Shown here piece by piece: positions 44,216-52,748 of a stretch of 64,000 bases of DNA. Below the pieces are notes generated by a model. That model saw only the letters and a program-made list of their open reading frames with translations, did no database searches and had not been told where the DNA came from. Position 1 is the stretch's first letter. Each line of letters starts with the position of its first letter. The position numbers and the translations under genes are program-made. The stretch spans positions 1,425,259 through 1,489,258 of the forward strand of contig NZ_MKEK01000001.1 in assembly GCF_001752395.1 (NCBI RefSeq), given 5' to 3'. This DNA is from Rheinheimera salexigens. GTDB taxonomy: Bacteria; Pseudomonadota; Gammaproteobacteria; Enterobacterales; Alteromonadaceae.

Positions 44216-45334
44216 ATGTTTAGTAGTCAAGATAGCCAGTGGATGCATCGCGCTATTGTATTAGCCGAGCAAGGGCGTTTTACTACTAGCCCTAATCCGA
44301 ATGTGGGCGCGGTTATTGTTAAACACGAAAAATGTATTGGTGAAGGCTATCATCAACAAGCGGGTGGGCCACATGCCGAAGTGTTTGCTTTGCGCCAAGC
44401 GGGTAGTCAGGCTCAGGGTGCCACCTGTTATGTGACGTTAGAGCCGTGCAGTCATGTCGGTCGCACTGCGCCTTGTGCTGAAGCGCTGATTAAGGCAGGC
44501 ATTAGCCGAGTGGTAATCGCAATGCAAGATCCTAATCCACAGGTAGCGGGCAAGGGCATAACGTTACTTAAGGCTGCGGGGATCGAGGTCGAAGTGGGTT
44601 TGCTGGGCGAACAGAGCCGTGCCATTAATCTGGGCTTTTTATCCCGCATGGAGCAACAAAGACCTTTTGTGCAATTAAAGTTAGCGGCCAGTTTAGATGG
44701 TCGCACCGCATTAGAAAACGGCGTGAGTAAATGGCTAACGTGCGCCGAAGCAAGAGCCGATGTGCAACTGTATCGTGCTCAAAGTTGTGCGATTTTATCC
44801 ACAGCGACCACCGTTTTAACGGATAATGCGCGATTAAATCTTCGAGTAGAGGAACTTAGTACCGCTGTTTCAAGATTAGACAATGGTCAGTTGCGACAAC
44901 CGAAAAAAATTATTCTAGATAGACAGCAATTGCTAAAAGGCAATGAAGCGGTATTTGCTGATGCTGCTAACGTGATCCAGTGCATACCGATGCTTGAAAA
45001 CGGCAATAAAATGCCCCATAACGCTAGTCAATTACGCTGTCAAACAACTAGTGATGGTCGTTTTGACCTTGCCGCGTTATTACAACAACTCGCGACAGAG
45101 CAGCAAGTGAATCGGTTATGGGTAGAAGCAGGCGCTACATTAGCCGGCAGTTTAATTAGCCAACACTTAGTTGATGAGTTAATTATTTATATTGCACCAA
45201 AATTATTAGGGCATTTAGCTCAGCCATTGGCCGTGCTAAACAACTTTACTGCATTAGAGCAGGTGCCAACACTGGTTTGGCAAGATATGGCTATGGTTGG
45301 TACCGATATTCGCCTGACTGCTCGGTTTAATTAG
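44216..45334 (+). CDS. ribD: Bifunctional riboflavin deaminase/reductase RibD
   Basis: Two-domain enzyme: the N-terminal deaminase opens the pyrimidine amine and the C-terminal domain reduces the ribosyl group with NADPH. The zinc site is HAEVFAL with TLEPCSHVGRTAPC. The reductase part starts near residue 145 (FVQLKLAASLDGRTALENG) and ends with the GATLAGSLISQHLVDELIIYIAPKLLG segment. At 372 residues the length is normal. It starts 13 nt after nrdR; the ribosome site is poor (AAACAAG), which hints at coupling. Confidence 0.95.
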   Translation: MFSSQDSQWMHRAIVLAEQGRFTTSPNPNVGAVIVKHEKCIGEGYHQQAGGPHAEVFALRQAGSQAQGATCYVTLEPCSHVGRTAPCAEALIKAGISRVVIAMQDPNPQVAGKGITLLKAAGIEVEVGLLGEQSRAINLGFLSRMEQQRPFVQLKLAASLDGRTALENGVSKWLTCAEARADVQLYRAQSCAILSTATTVLTDNARLNLRVEELSTAVSRLDNGQLRQPKKIILDRQQLLKGNEAVFADAANVIQCIPMLENGNKMPHNASQLRCQTTSDGRFDLAALLQQLATEQQVNRLWVEAGATLAGSLISQHLVDELIIYIAPKLLGHLAQPLAVLNNFTALEQVPTLVWQDMAMVGTDIRLTARFN

Positions 45335-45348
45335 GCCGACGAGGATTT

Positions 45349-45999
45349 ATGTTTACAGGAATTATTGAAGCAGTAGGTCATGTTAGTCAAATCCAACAAC
45401 ATGGCAATGATATTGCGATCACAATAAGCAGCCAGAGCTTAGATTTTTCTGATGTGAAATTAGGCGACAGTATCGCTAGTAACGGGGTGTGTTTAACGGT
45501 TACTGCGTTAACACATCAGAGTTTCTCTGCTGATGTTTCCGCTGAAACCCTAGCGTATACCCAATTTGGCCAATATCAAATAGGCCAACGTATTAACTTA
45601 GAAAAAGCCATGTTAGCGACGAGTCGCTTTGGTGGCCATATTGTTAGTGGCCATGTTGATGGTGTGAGTAAAGTGATAAAATTACAGCCTGAAGGGCGAG
45701 CCCTGCAGGTTTGGCTATCAATGCCAGCAGCTTTAGCACGTTATATAGCCCATAAAGGGTCGGTTACCGTCGATGGCATTAGTCTGACAGTAAATAGCGT
45801 GCTTGCAGATTGTTTTCGTCTGACTATCGTGCCGCACACAGCAGCACAAACTACAGTGTCTCAGCTTAAAATTGGCACTATGGTACATCTTGAAGTAGAT
45901 GTCATCGCCCGATATTTAGAGCGATTAACCCATGTCAATCACCCTGAGCAAGAGCAAGGTGTGACTAAGGCATTATTGTCCCAGCGCGGCTTTTTATAA
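45349..45999 (+). CDS. ribE: Riboflavin synthase alpha subunit
   Basis: Dismutates two molecules of 6,7-dimethyl-8-ribityllumazine to riboflavin. Two lumazine-binding repeats are seen, starting [10 protein letters not shown] and [13 protein letters not shown]. The product is 216 residues, as usual. GAGG stands before the start, 14 nt after ribD. In E. coli nomenclature this gene is ribC, in B. subtilis ribE; position between ribD and ribBA is standard. Confidence 0.95.
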   Translation: MFTGIIEAVGHVSQIQQHGNDIAITISSQSLDFSDVKLGDSIASNGVCLTVTALTHQSFSADVSAETLAYTQFGQYQIGQRINLEKAMLATSRFGGHIVSGHVDGVSKVIKLQPEGRALQVWLSMPAALARYIAHKGSVTVDGISLTVNSVLADCFRLTIVPHTAAQTTVSQLKIGTMVHLEVDVIARYLERLTHVNHPEQEQGVTKALLSQRGFL

Positions 46000-46009
46000 A
46001 AGGTTTATT

Positions 46010-47119
46010 ATGCAACTGAATACCCCAGCTGAAATTATTGAAGATATTCGTCAAGGTAAAATGGTTATTTTGATGGATGATGAAGACCGAGAGAATGAAG
46101 GTGATCTGGTGATGGCGGCTGAGTATGTCACGCCTGAGGCCGTTAACTTTATGGCGACCCATGGCCGAGGCTTAATTTGTTTAACCTTAACCCAAAAGCG
46201 TTGTCAGCAGTTAGCATTGCCGTTGATGGTTGATGCCAATAAATCACCGTTTTCTACCAATTTCACCTTATCGATTGAAGCCGCTGAAGGTGTAACTACC
46301 GGTATTTCAGCAGCCGATAGAGCACGTACGGTAAAAGCCGCTGTGGCACGTGATGCTAGGCCAAGTGATATTGTACAACCGGGCCATATTTTTCCATTAA
46401 TGGCTAAAGATGGTGGTGTTTTAGTTCGTGCTGGCCATACCGAAGCAGGTTGTGATTTAGCTCGCTTAGCAGGCTTAGAGCCCGCAGCGATGATAGTTGA
46501 AATTTTAAATGAAGACGGCACTATGGCCCGTCGTCCTGATTTAGAGGTGTTTGCCAACAAACATCAAATTAAAATTGGCACTATTGCCGATCTTATTGAA
46601 TATCGTAATTTACATGAAACGACCATTGAGCAAGTGGCTACTTGTCAGCTGCCAACTGAAGTGGGTGAATTTAAATTAGTAACGTTTAAAGACACTATTG
46701 ATAATCAAGTCCACTTTGCGTTAGTTAAAGGCGAAATTGAACCGGAACAACCAACATTAGTTCGGGTCCATTTGCACGATACGTTTAGTGACTTATTAAT
46801 GGCCAATCGCGCCGCTAATCGTAGCTTTCCTTTACATACTGCTATGGCGCGTATTGCTAAAGAAGGTGGCGTGTTAGTGCTGTTAAGCAAGCATGAGTCT
46901 ACCGATACGCTAATTCAAACGGTGCAAAATTTTGAAGCTGAAGATAAAGGTGCTATGCCGCGCAGTACACCTGCGGCCGGTACGTCTCGTACTGTCGGTG
47001 TTGGCTCACAAATTTTAGCCAGTTTAGGCGTTAAAAAAATGCGCTTATTAAGCCAACCGAAAAAGTATCATGCTTTATCAGGGTTCGGCTTAGAAGTGGT
47101 CGATTATGTTTGTGATTAA
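46010..47119 (+). CDS. ribB: 3,4-dihydroxy-2-butanone 4-phosphate synthase with a degenerate GTP cyclohydrolase II-like domain
   Basis: The N-terminal domain (residues 1 to about 200) is a complete DHBP synthase that turns ribulose 5-phosphate into the four-carbon riboflavin precursor. Acidic loop [22 protein letters not shown] and [16 protein letters not shown] are intact. The C-terminal domain resembles GTP cyclohydrolase II but lacks the three zinc cysteines: the region that should read like SECLTGDVFGSLRCDCG is here [23 protein letters not shown] cyclohydrolase II activity is therefore unlikely, and another ribA must supply the first step. Such RibBX-like fusions are known in other proteobacteria. 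Confidence 0.92.
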   Translation: MQLNTPAEIIEDIRQGKMVILMDDEDRENEGDLVMAAEYVTPEAVNFMATHGRGLICLTLTQKRCQQLALPLMVDANKSPFSTNFTLSIEAAEGVTTGISAADRARTVKAAVARDARPSDIVQPGHIFPLMAKDGGVLVRAGHTEAGCDLARLAGLEPAAMIVEILNEDGTMARRPDLEVFANKHQIKIGTIADLIEYRNLHETTIEQVATCQLPTEVGEFKLVTFKDTIDNQVHFALVKGEIEPEQPTLVRVHLHDTFSDLLMANRAANRSFPLHTAMARIAKEGGVLVLLSKHESTDTLIQTVQNFEAEDKGAMPRSTPAAGTSRTVGVGSQILASLGVKKMRLLSQPKKYHALSGFGLEVVDYVCD

Positions 47120-47196
47120 AGCTTATGCAGATTTAAACATAGTTGTGTTATTATGCACGGCTATTTTCAGCAGCTATTGATTTTAGAGGGCTTGCA

Positions 47197-47661
47197 ATGC
47201 AGGTAATTGAAGCAGGACTTTCTGCTAACGGTAACAAATTCGCTATTGTGGTAGCACGGTTTAACAGTTTTATTGTTGAAAGCTTATTAGACGGTGCAGT
47301 AGATACATTGCAACGTATTGGCAATGTTGATGAGCAAGATATAACGGTTATTCGGGTACCAGGTGCCTTTGAATTGCCTTTGGCTGTTCAACGGGTTGCT
47401 GCCAGTAAAAAATATGATGGTATTATTGCGCTTGGCGCAGTCATTCGTGGCGGCACACCGCATTTTGAATATGTATCTGGTGAGTGTACTAAAGGTATTG
47501 CCCAAGTCGCTATGCAATATGATATCCCAGTTGCGTTTGGCGTATTAACGGTTGATACCATAGAGCAAGCCATTGAACGTGCTGGTACCAAAGCGGGCAA
47601 TAAAGGCTGTGAAGCGGCAATGTCTACGCTTGAAATGGTTAATTTGCTTGCCCAGCTGTAA
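47197..47661 (+). CDS. ribH: 6,7-dimethyl-8-ribityllumazine synthase
   Basis: Condenses the RibB product with the pyrimidine from RibD, forming lumazine in an icosahedral or decameric shell. The 154-residue chain has the substrate segments [24 protein letters not shown] and [14 protein letters not shown], the last with the catalytic histidine. ATG 47197 is chosen for the TTAGAGGG site upstream; an in-frame ATG at 47143 would add 18 residues unlike the family. Followed 18 nt later by nusB. Confidence 0.95.
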   Translation: MQVIEAGLSANGNKFAIVVARFNSFIVESLLDGAVDTLQRIGNVDEQDITVIRVPGAFELPLAVQRVAASKKYDGIIALGAVIRGGTPHFEYVSGECTKGIAQVAMQYDIPVAFGVLTVDTIEQAIERAGTKAGNKGCEAAMSTLEMVNLLAQL

Positions 47662-47679
47662 TTAAAAGAGAAATTTTAC

Positions 47680-48093
47680 ATGAAACCAAACGCTCGTCGT
47701 CAGTCGCGTTCACTTGCAGTGCAAGGCATTTATAGCTGGCATGTTAGTAAAAATCCAATTGCTGAAATTGAACAGCAGTTGTTACTTGAAAACAATGTTA
47801 AGCATATTGACGTTGGCTATTTTCAAGATTTAGTACGTGGTGTTGTTAAAAACCATAGTGTATTAGATGACATGTTAAAGCCTTATTTAGCGCGGCCTTT
47901 TGAAGAAATAGATTTTGTTGAAAAAGCAATTTTGCGTGTTTCAGCCTATGAGCTCAAATATCGTTTGGACGTACCTTATAAAGTCATTATAAACGAAGCA
48001 ATTGAGCTTGCTAAAGCCTTTGCTGCTGATGATAGCCATAAGTTTGTTAATGGTATCTTAGATAAAGCGGTACGTGATTTACGGCCTAGTTAA
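47680..48093 (+). CDS. nusB: Transcription antitermination factor NusB
   Basis: Helical RNA-binding protein that with NusE (S10) binds boxA and prevents early termination in rRNA operons. At 137 residues it is typical (E. coli 139). The arginine-rich start (MKPNARRQSRSLAVQGIYSW) and the C-terminal VIINEAIELAKAFAADDSHKFVNGILDKA are conserved. AGAGAAA precedes the start. The ribH-nusB-thiL-pgpA order is standard in gammaproteobacteria. A hairpin with T's lies right after the stop, before thiL. Confidence 0.96.
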   Translation: MKPNARRQSRSLAVQGIYSWHVSKNPIAEIEQQLLLENNVKHIDVGYFQDLVRGVVKNHSVLDDMLKPYLARPFEEIDFVEKAILRVSAYELKYRLDVPYKVIINEAIELAKAFAADDSHKFVNGILDKAVRDLRPS

Positions 48094-48129
48094 AAGGAGA
48101 GCCGACTTTTAGTCGGCTTTTTAATTTTT
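48094..48129 (+). promoter_or_regulatory. Ribosome site / hairpin / T-run joining nusB and thiL
   Basis: AAGGAG (48094-48099) starts directly after the nusB stop. It is followed by an 8-bp stem at 48100-48107 and 48111-48118 with a 3-nt loop, then TTTTTAATTTTT and the thiL ATG. The hairpin plus T-run looks like an intrinsic terminator. There is no other ribosome site for thiL. Folding the hairpin brings AAGGAG to roughly 11-12 nt from the ATG, so the same element may let thiL be translated while cutting its transcript level. Confidence 0.6.
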
Positions 48130-49092
48130 ATGGGTGAATTTGAACTCATCGCAAAGTATTTTTCCGCTGTAGGTGCCAAGCGCAGTGATGTGATTACCGG
48201 TGTCGGTGATGACGGTGCTGTGATCCAAGTCCGTGATGGTCATGATCTGGTGGTAACAACAGATACTATGGTCTCAGGAACTCACTTTTTTGCTAATGAT
48301 GATCCGCGCGCGCTAGGCCATAAATTAGTCACGGTTAATATTAGTGATCTAGCTGCTATGGGTGCGGAGCCTGCTTGGCTGTCATTAGCGTTAACCTTGC
48401 CAGAAGTAAATGAACATTGGTTAAGTCAATTTAGTGCTGGAATTAATGAAACCGCGGAATATTATAATTGCCAATTAGTCGGCGGCGATACTACGCGTGG
48501 TCCACTGAGTCTAACGATGACGGCCAAAGGGTTAGTTCCCAGAGGAAAGGCTTTATCGCGTAGTGGTGCCAAAGTGGGTGACTATATTTATGTTACGGGC
48601 ACCTTAGGTGATGCTGCTTTAGGCCTAAAATTACAGCAAGGCTTGCATCAAGTTAGCAAAAAACATCAAACTCACATATTACAGCGCTTTCAATATCCTT
48701 CGGCACGGGTTGCTTTAGGTCAAGCGTTACGTAATATTGCCAATAGTGCGATGGATTTATCTGATGGCTTATACGGTGATATTCAGCATATTTTACACCG
48801 CTCAGCTGTCGGTGCTAGCATAGACGTACAAAAACTGCCGTTATCTCAGGCATTAAAAGATAGTTGCGATAATAATACGGCTTATGGTTTAGCACTTTCT
48901 GGTGGCGAAGATTATGAATTGTTGTTCACGGTATCAGAAAATAAACGCGGTTCGTTAGATGTATTATTGTCACCTTATGGTGTGGCGATAACCTGTATTG
49001 GTCGTATCACTGGCGCCATTGGTAAGTTAGAATTAAAAAAATCTGAACAAACGTTTAGTTATCAGCCGCAAGGATTTAAACATTTCGCATGA
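48130..49092 (+). CDS. thiL: Thiamine-monophosphate kinase
   Basis: Makes thiamine pyrophosphate from thiamine phosphate and ATP. The 320-residue protein begins GEFELIAKYF like the E. coli enzyme, so the ATG at 48130 is right. ITGVGDDGAV and the metal-binding TTDTMVSGTHF are intact, as are DLAAMGAEPAWL, GGDTTRGP and the ALSGGEDYELLF segment near the C-terminus. The gene overlaps pgpA by 4 nt. Its start is unusual in having a terminator-like hairpin in place of a normally spaced ribosome site. Confidence 0.95.
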   Translation: MGEFELIAKYFSAVGAKRSDVITGVGDDGAVIQVRDGHDLVVTTDTMVSGTHFFANDDPRALGHKLVTVNISDLAAMGAEPAWLSLALTLPEVNEHWLSQFSAGINETAEYYNCQLVGGDTTRGPLSLTMTAKGLVPRGKALSRSGAKVGDYIYVTGTLGDAALGLKLQQGLHQVSKKHQTHILQRFQYPSARVALGQALRNIANSAMDLSDGLYGDIQHILHRSAVGASIDVQKLPLSQALKDSCDNNTAYGLALSGGEDYELLFTVSENKRGSLDVLLSPYGVAITCIGRITGAIGKLELKKSEQTFSYQPQGFKHFA

Positions 49093-49568
49093 CATTATCC
49101 CGTTTTCGTTTAACTAAATGGCAGCACTTTTTAGCCTTAGGCTTTGGTTCTGGTTTAGCTAAAACAGCACCAGGCACGGTAGGTACCTTAGTGGCAGTGC
49201 CTATTGTAGCCTTATTGATGTGGCTGGGCAGTGCCTACTTACTAGGCTTTATTATGCTAGGTACGCTATTAGGTATTTATGTCTGTGAAGTCACGACCAT
49301 AGATATTGGCCAACCTGATCATGCTGCTATCGTGTGGGACGAAATTATAGGTTTTGCCATTACCATGTTTTTAGTGCCCTTAACTTGGCAATATTTACTG
49401 TTAGGATTTTTATTATTTCGTTTATTTGATATTGCCAAGCCTTGGCCAATCCGTTGGTTTGATAAAACGGTGCATGGCGGCTTGGGTATTATGCTTGATG
49501 ATGTTGTAGCGGGTATTGCAGCCTGTGTCAGTGTACACCTTATTATCACATTAATTAGCGGCGGTTAA
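49089..49568 (+). CDS. pgpA: Phosphatidylglycerophosphatase A
   Basis: Integral membrane phosphatase releasing phosphatidylglycerol from its phosphate. The family signature GSGLAKTAPGTVGTL is near the start, and the acidic motif DHAAIVWDEIIGF and a DDVVAG segment near the C-terminus mark the catalytic site. About four membrane helices are visible. At 159 residues the size is normal (E. coli 172). It overlaps thiL (ATGA) and closes the nrdR-to-pgpA run. Confidence 0.94.
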   Translation: MTLSRFRLTKWQHFLALGFGSGLAKTAPGTVGTLVAVPIVALLMWLGSAYLLGFIMLGTLLGIYVCEVTTIDIGQPDHAAIVWDEIIGFAITMFLVPLTWQYLLLGFLLFRLFDIAKPWPIRWFDKTVHGGLGIMLDDVVAGIAACVSVHLIITLISGG

Positions 49569-49597
49569 TATTTAGTAGCAAAGGATGGTAGCAAGGG

Positions 49598-52500
49598 ATG
49601 GCACTAATGAAACGGCATACACTTTTACTATTGTTTTTACTGTTACTTTGCTCTGGGTCATTGCAGGCGTTTAGCCAGCAATCTATGTATGATTTTGATA
49701 TTAAGCATTGGAGCAGTAGTGATGGCTTATCTAGCAACTCCGTTCGGGCTATCACCCAAGATAACCAAGGTTATATTTGGTTAGGTACCTTATATGGTTT
49801 AAACCGCTTTGACGGCAACCAATTCGAACATTTCACCACGACTAATCAACATAACTTAGTCAGTAATAATATCACCCAACTTTTTAAAGATAGTAAAGGC
49901 TATATTTGGGTCGGTACTAAATCGGGCTTAACCGGCTTTGATCCTGTCAGTTTAAAGTTTGATCGCTACCCCGTTTTGTCTGAGGTCACGGCCATTATTG
50001 AAATTGCACCGGGTGAAGTTTGGCTGGCTGCCGATCATCTATTTCGGGTGAAAAACGGTCAAGTCACGCGTGTTGATAAGATCCGCGAGCAAGTCAATCA
50101 GTTAGAAAAAGTCGATGATAAGATTTGGATAACCAGTAGCCATTGGTTATATAGTTACGATTTAACCACTGATGTATTAACTAGCTATGCGTTACCCCTC
50201 GAATTAATCCAAATACCTATTTATGATTTGTACTGGGCTGATGAACAGCTGTATTTAGCCAGTGAGTCGGGCTTTTTTGCCCTAAACGCCAAGGGTGAAA
50301 TCAGTAAGTGTGAGCTACCCGATAAAACCAATACCGCAGTCTATAAATTACTTAAAGACAGCTTTGGTAATAATTGGATTTCTGCAAACCGCAAATTATT
50401 TCATCAGCATGATAAACAGGAATGGCAATATATTACTGCCGATGAGTTAGGCAGCTCTCCTTGGTTTAGCGATATATACGAGGATAAACAGCACAATATT
50501 TGGCTAGCCAGTTTTAGTGACGGTATTTATCGCTCATCGCTGGGTAATATTAATCGGGTGTTAGCACCCGGCGCAGACGACGTTATTCGTAGTGTTGCTG
50601 TTACGCCTCAGGATACCTTGTTATTAGCCGGACAGTCTCAGTTGGGTGAGTTAGACGCCAATGGCGACTACCATACTTTACTGAATACAGATCAATTGGG
50701 GCTAGGCGCAATCTTTGATTTATATTGGCCGACAGAAAATGAATTATGGCTAGCGAGTACTAAGGGTGTTCATGCATATCAACGTCAAACTAAATCCGTG
50801 AGTTTAGTCTTTGATCAACTAGAAAATAACTTAGTTCGGGTATTGCAACCCGATCATCAAGGTGGCTTGTGGGTCGGTGGTGTGATGGGTTTATATCATT
50901 ATCAAAATGGCAAACTAGCGCCTTTTGCATTAATGGAACAACTAGAAACGCGGCATATCACGGCGCTGCAGCAACAAGAAGATTTAGTGCTGTTAGGGAC
51001 GACGCGAGGGCTGTATCAATATCAACAAGAAAAATTGACCCGCTTAGGCAGTGGCACCGCTTTATTTAATAGTTATATTACCGCCGTATTAGTTTTAGCC
51101 GATAATACCTTATTAGCTAGCACGCTTGATGATGGCGTGTTTATTCGACCACCACAGCAAGCTTGGTATCAACTGCATCATGGTAATGGCTTACCGCATA
51201 GTCCGGTGGTGAGTATGGTTGATGATAGCGTTAATAATGTAATTTGGTTAAGTAGCTTAAAAGGTATCTTTCGGATTAAGCATCAAGAATTAGCTTTAAT
51301 AACGGACGCCGCACTATTCCCCTTATTAACGATTGATGAAGTATTAAGCCCTTATGATCGCCAGCTAGGGACTATTCCAGGTCGCTGCTGTAATGGTGCA
51401 GGGCAAAGCAAAGTGGCGTTATGGCATCAGCGTTATTGGTATCCAACTTTAAAGGGGGTGGTGTCGGTAGCGGCTGATTTAAATCAGCAAATTAACAGCC
51501 CGACTAAACCTGTGATAAAAATGGTCCAAGGCCAGAGTAATTACCCTCTGAATAGTAGCCAACCTAAATTATTACTTGAGCTTAATGACCGCAGTATTAC
51601 TATTCATTACACGGCACTAGAATATATAAAACCGACCGCTCTACAGTTCAGTTATCAATTACAAGGTTTTGAATCAAGTTGGCATGACGTTGGCCCAAGA
51701 CGAGAAGCCATCTACACCAATCTACCGCCTGGCAATTTTGTGTTTCGGGTGCAAAGTCGCTTTGATAATCAACCGTGGTCGGCAAATACCATCACTGAGT
51801 TAGCGATAGTCGTCCCCAAACGATTTGACGAAACCTTGGTGTACCGTGGTCTATGGTTATTGCTAGTGTTGTTTTGTTTATATGGGGTGTTATGGCTATT
51901 ACGGCGTAATGCCATTAATAAACAACTGCAACTAGGTCAATTAGTCAAACAACGTACCCAAGAGCTTGAAAACAGTAATCTGAAATTAAACGAGCTCAAT
52001 GAGCAAATGGCATTGTTAACCTATAAAGATAATTTAACCGGTTTGCGTAATCGGCGCTTTATGTTTGAACAACTGCCAAAAGATATTGAACACTTTCAAC
52101 GTAACCGTGAGTCTATGCAAACCCAAGGTAAAGGGGTGGCGCTGTTACAGCTAGATTTAGACAATTTTAAGCAAATAAATGATCAATACGGAAATTTAGC
52201 CGGTGATAGTTGTATGCAACAAGTGGCGTGGTTATTGATAAGAGAAACCCGTGGCTCAGATTATGTCGTACGGTATTCTGCCAATGAGTTTGTCTTAGTG
52301 TTGCGAGATATCCAAATTGATTTAGTTGAGCAGTTTTGTCATCAATTAAATGATCAAATTGCCCGGACCGCTTTTGTCTTACCAGATGGCCATCGTACTC
52401 ATTTAACCTGTTCTATTGGCTATGCCTTGTATCCGTTAGCCTTACTAGGTGGCCAGTTAATTAACTGGGAAATATCATTGCAATTAGCGGGGATATCGTT

Positions 52501-52660
52501 ATACCACGTTAAACATTCAGGTAAAAATGGCGTGGCAAGCATCCACTTTGATCAACAAGTGGATGCCTTTGAATTTGAAGATTCGTCGCATATAGAAGCC
52601 CAAGTTGAACGTTTATTAGCAGTAGGTTTAGCGCGGTTTAATTTATATAAGTCAGCTTAA
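49598..52660 (+). CDS. Periplasmic beta-propeller sensor with C-terminal GGDEF-like domain
   Basis: A 1020-residue sensor-like membrane protein. A signal peptide (HTLLLLFLLLLCSGSLQAFS) is followed by many two-component-regulator propeller repeats such as DNQGYIWLGTLYGLNRFDG and DSKGYIWVGTKSGLTGFD (residues about 30-640). A Y_Y_Y domain (FSYQLQGFESSWHDVGPRRE) comes next, then one membrane helix at about 746-768 and a cytoplasmic coiled-coil and GGDEF-like domain from about 800. That domain keeps DLDNFKQINDQYG but has SANEF at residues 894-898 where the GGDEF motif should be. Cyclic di-GMP synthesis is thus doubtful. It lies 29 nt after pgpA on the same strand. The ligand is unknown. Confidence 0.9.
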   Translation: MALMKRHTLLLLFLLLLCSGSLQAFSQQSMYDFDIKHWSSSDGLSSNSVRAITQDNQGYIWLGTLYGLNRFDGNQFEHFTTTNQHNLVSNNITQLFKDSKGYIWVGTKSGLTGFDPVSLKFDRYPVLSEVTAIIEIAPGEVWLAADHLFRVKNGQVTRVDKIREQVNQLEKVDDKIWITSSHWLYSYDLTTDVLTSYALPLELIQIPIYDLYWADEQLYLASESGFFALNAKGEISKCELPDKTNTAVYKLLKDSFGNNWISANRKLFHQHDKQEWQYITADELGSSPWFSDIYEDKQHNIWLASFSDGIYRSSLGNINRVLAPGADDVIRSVAVTPQDTLLLAGQSQLGELDANGDYHTLLNTDQLGLGAIFDLYWPTENELWLASTKGVHAYQRQTKSVSLVFDQLENNLVRVLQPDHQGGLWVGGVMGLYHYQNGKLAPFALMEQLETRHITALQQQEDLVLLGTTRGLYQYQQEKLTRLGSGTALFNSYITAVLVLADNTLLASTLDDGVFIRPPQQAWYQLHHGNGLPHSPVVSMVDDSVNNVIWLSSLKGIFRIKHQELALITDAALFPLLTIDEVLSPYDRQLGTIPGRCCNGAGQSKVALWHQRYWYPTLKGVVSVAADLNQQINSPTKPVIKMVQGQSNYPLNSSQPKLLLELNDRSITIHYTALEYIKPTALQFSYQLQGFESSWHDVGPRREAIYTNLPPGNFVFRVQSRFDNQPWSANTITELAIVVPKRFDETLVYRGLWLLLVLFCLYGVLWLLRRNAINKQLQLGQLVKQRTQELENSNLKLNELNEQMALLTYKDNLTGLRNRRFMFEQLPKDIEHFQRNRESMQTQGKGVALLQLDLDNFKQINDQYGNLAGDSCMQQVAWLLIRETRGSDYVVRYSANEFVLVLRDIQIDLVEQFCHQLNDQIARTAFVLPDGHRTHLTCSIGYALYPLALLGGQLINWEISLQLAGISLYHVKHSGKNGVASIHFDQQVDAFEFEDSSHIEAQVERLLAVGLARFNLYKSA

Positions 52661-52701
52661 AGCTAGTTTTTTATAACGTTAGAAAGCTGCGTTGGCGACA
52701 T

Positions 52702-52734
52702 AAAAAAACACTAGCTAGGCTAGTGTTTTTTTTT
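52702..52734. terminator. Bidirectional intrinsic terminator, sensor gene / dxs
   Basis: The stem AACACTAGC/GCTAGTGTT closes a 3-nt loop, with A-run left and T-run right. It serves the convergent sensor and dxs genes. Confidence 0.92.
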
Positions 52735-52748
52735 ATACATATCTAAGC

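Noticed and set aside
47143..47196. Longer N-terminus for ribH
   Set aside because: The added 18 residues do not resemble lumazine synthase, and the AGAGGG site supports ATG 47197.
43747..47200. FMN riboswitch in front of the riboflavin genes
   Set aside because: Gaps between nrdR, ribD, ribE, ribBA and ribH are too short and lack the conserved RFN core.
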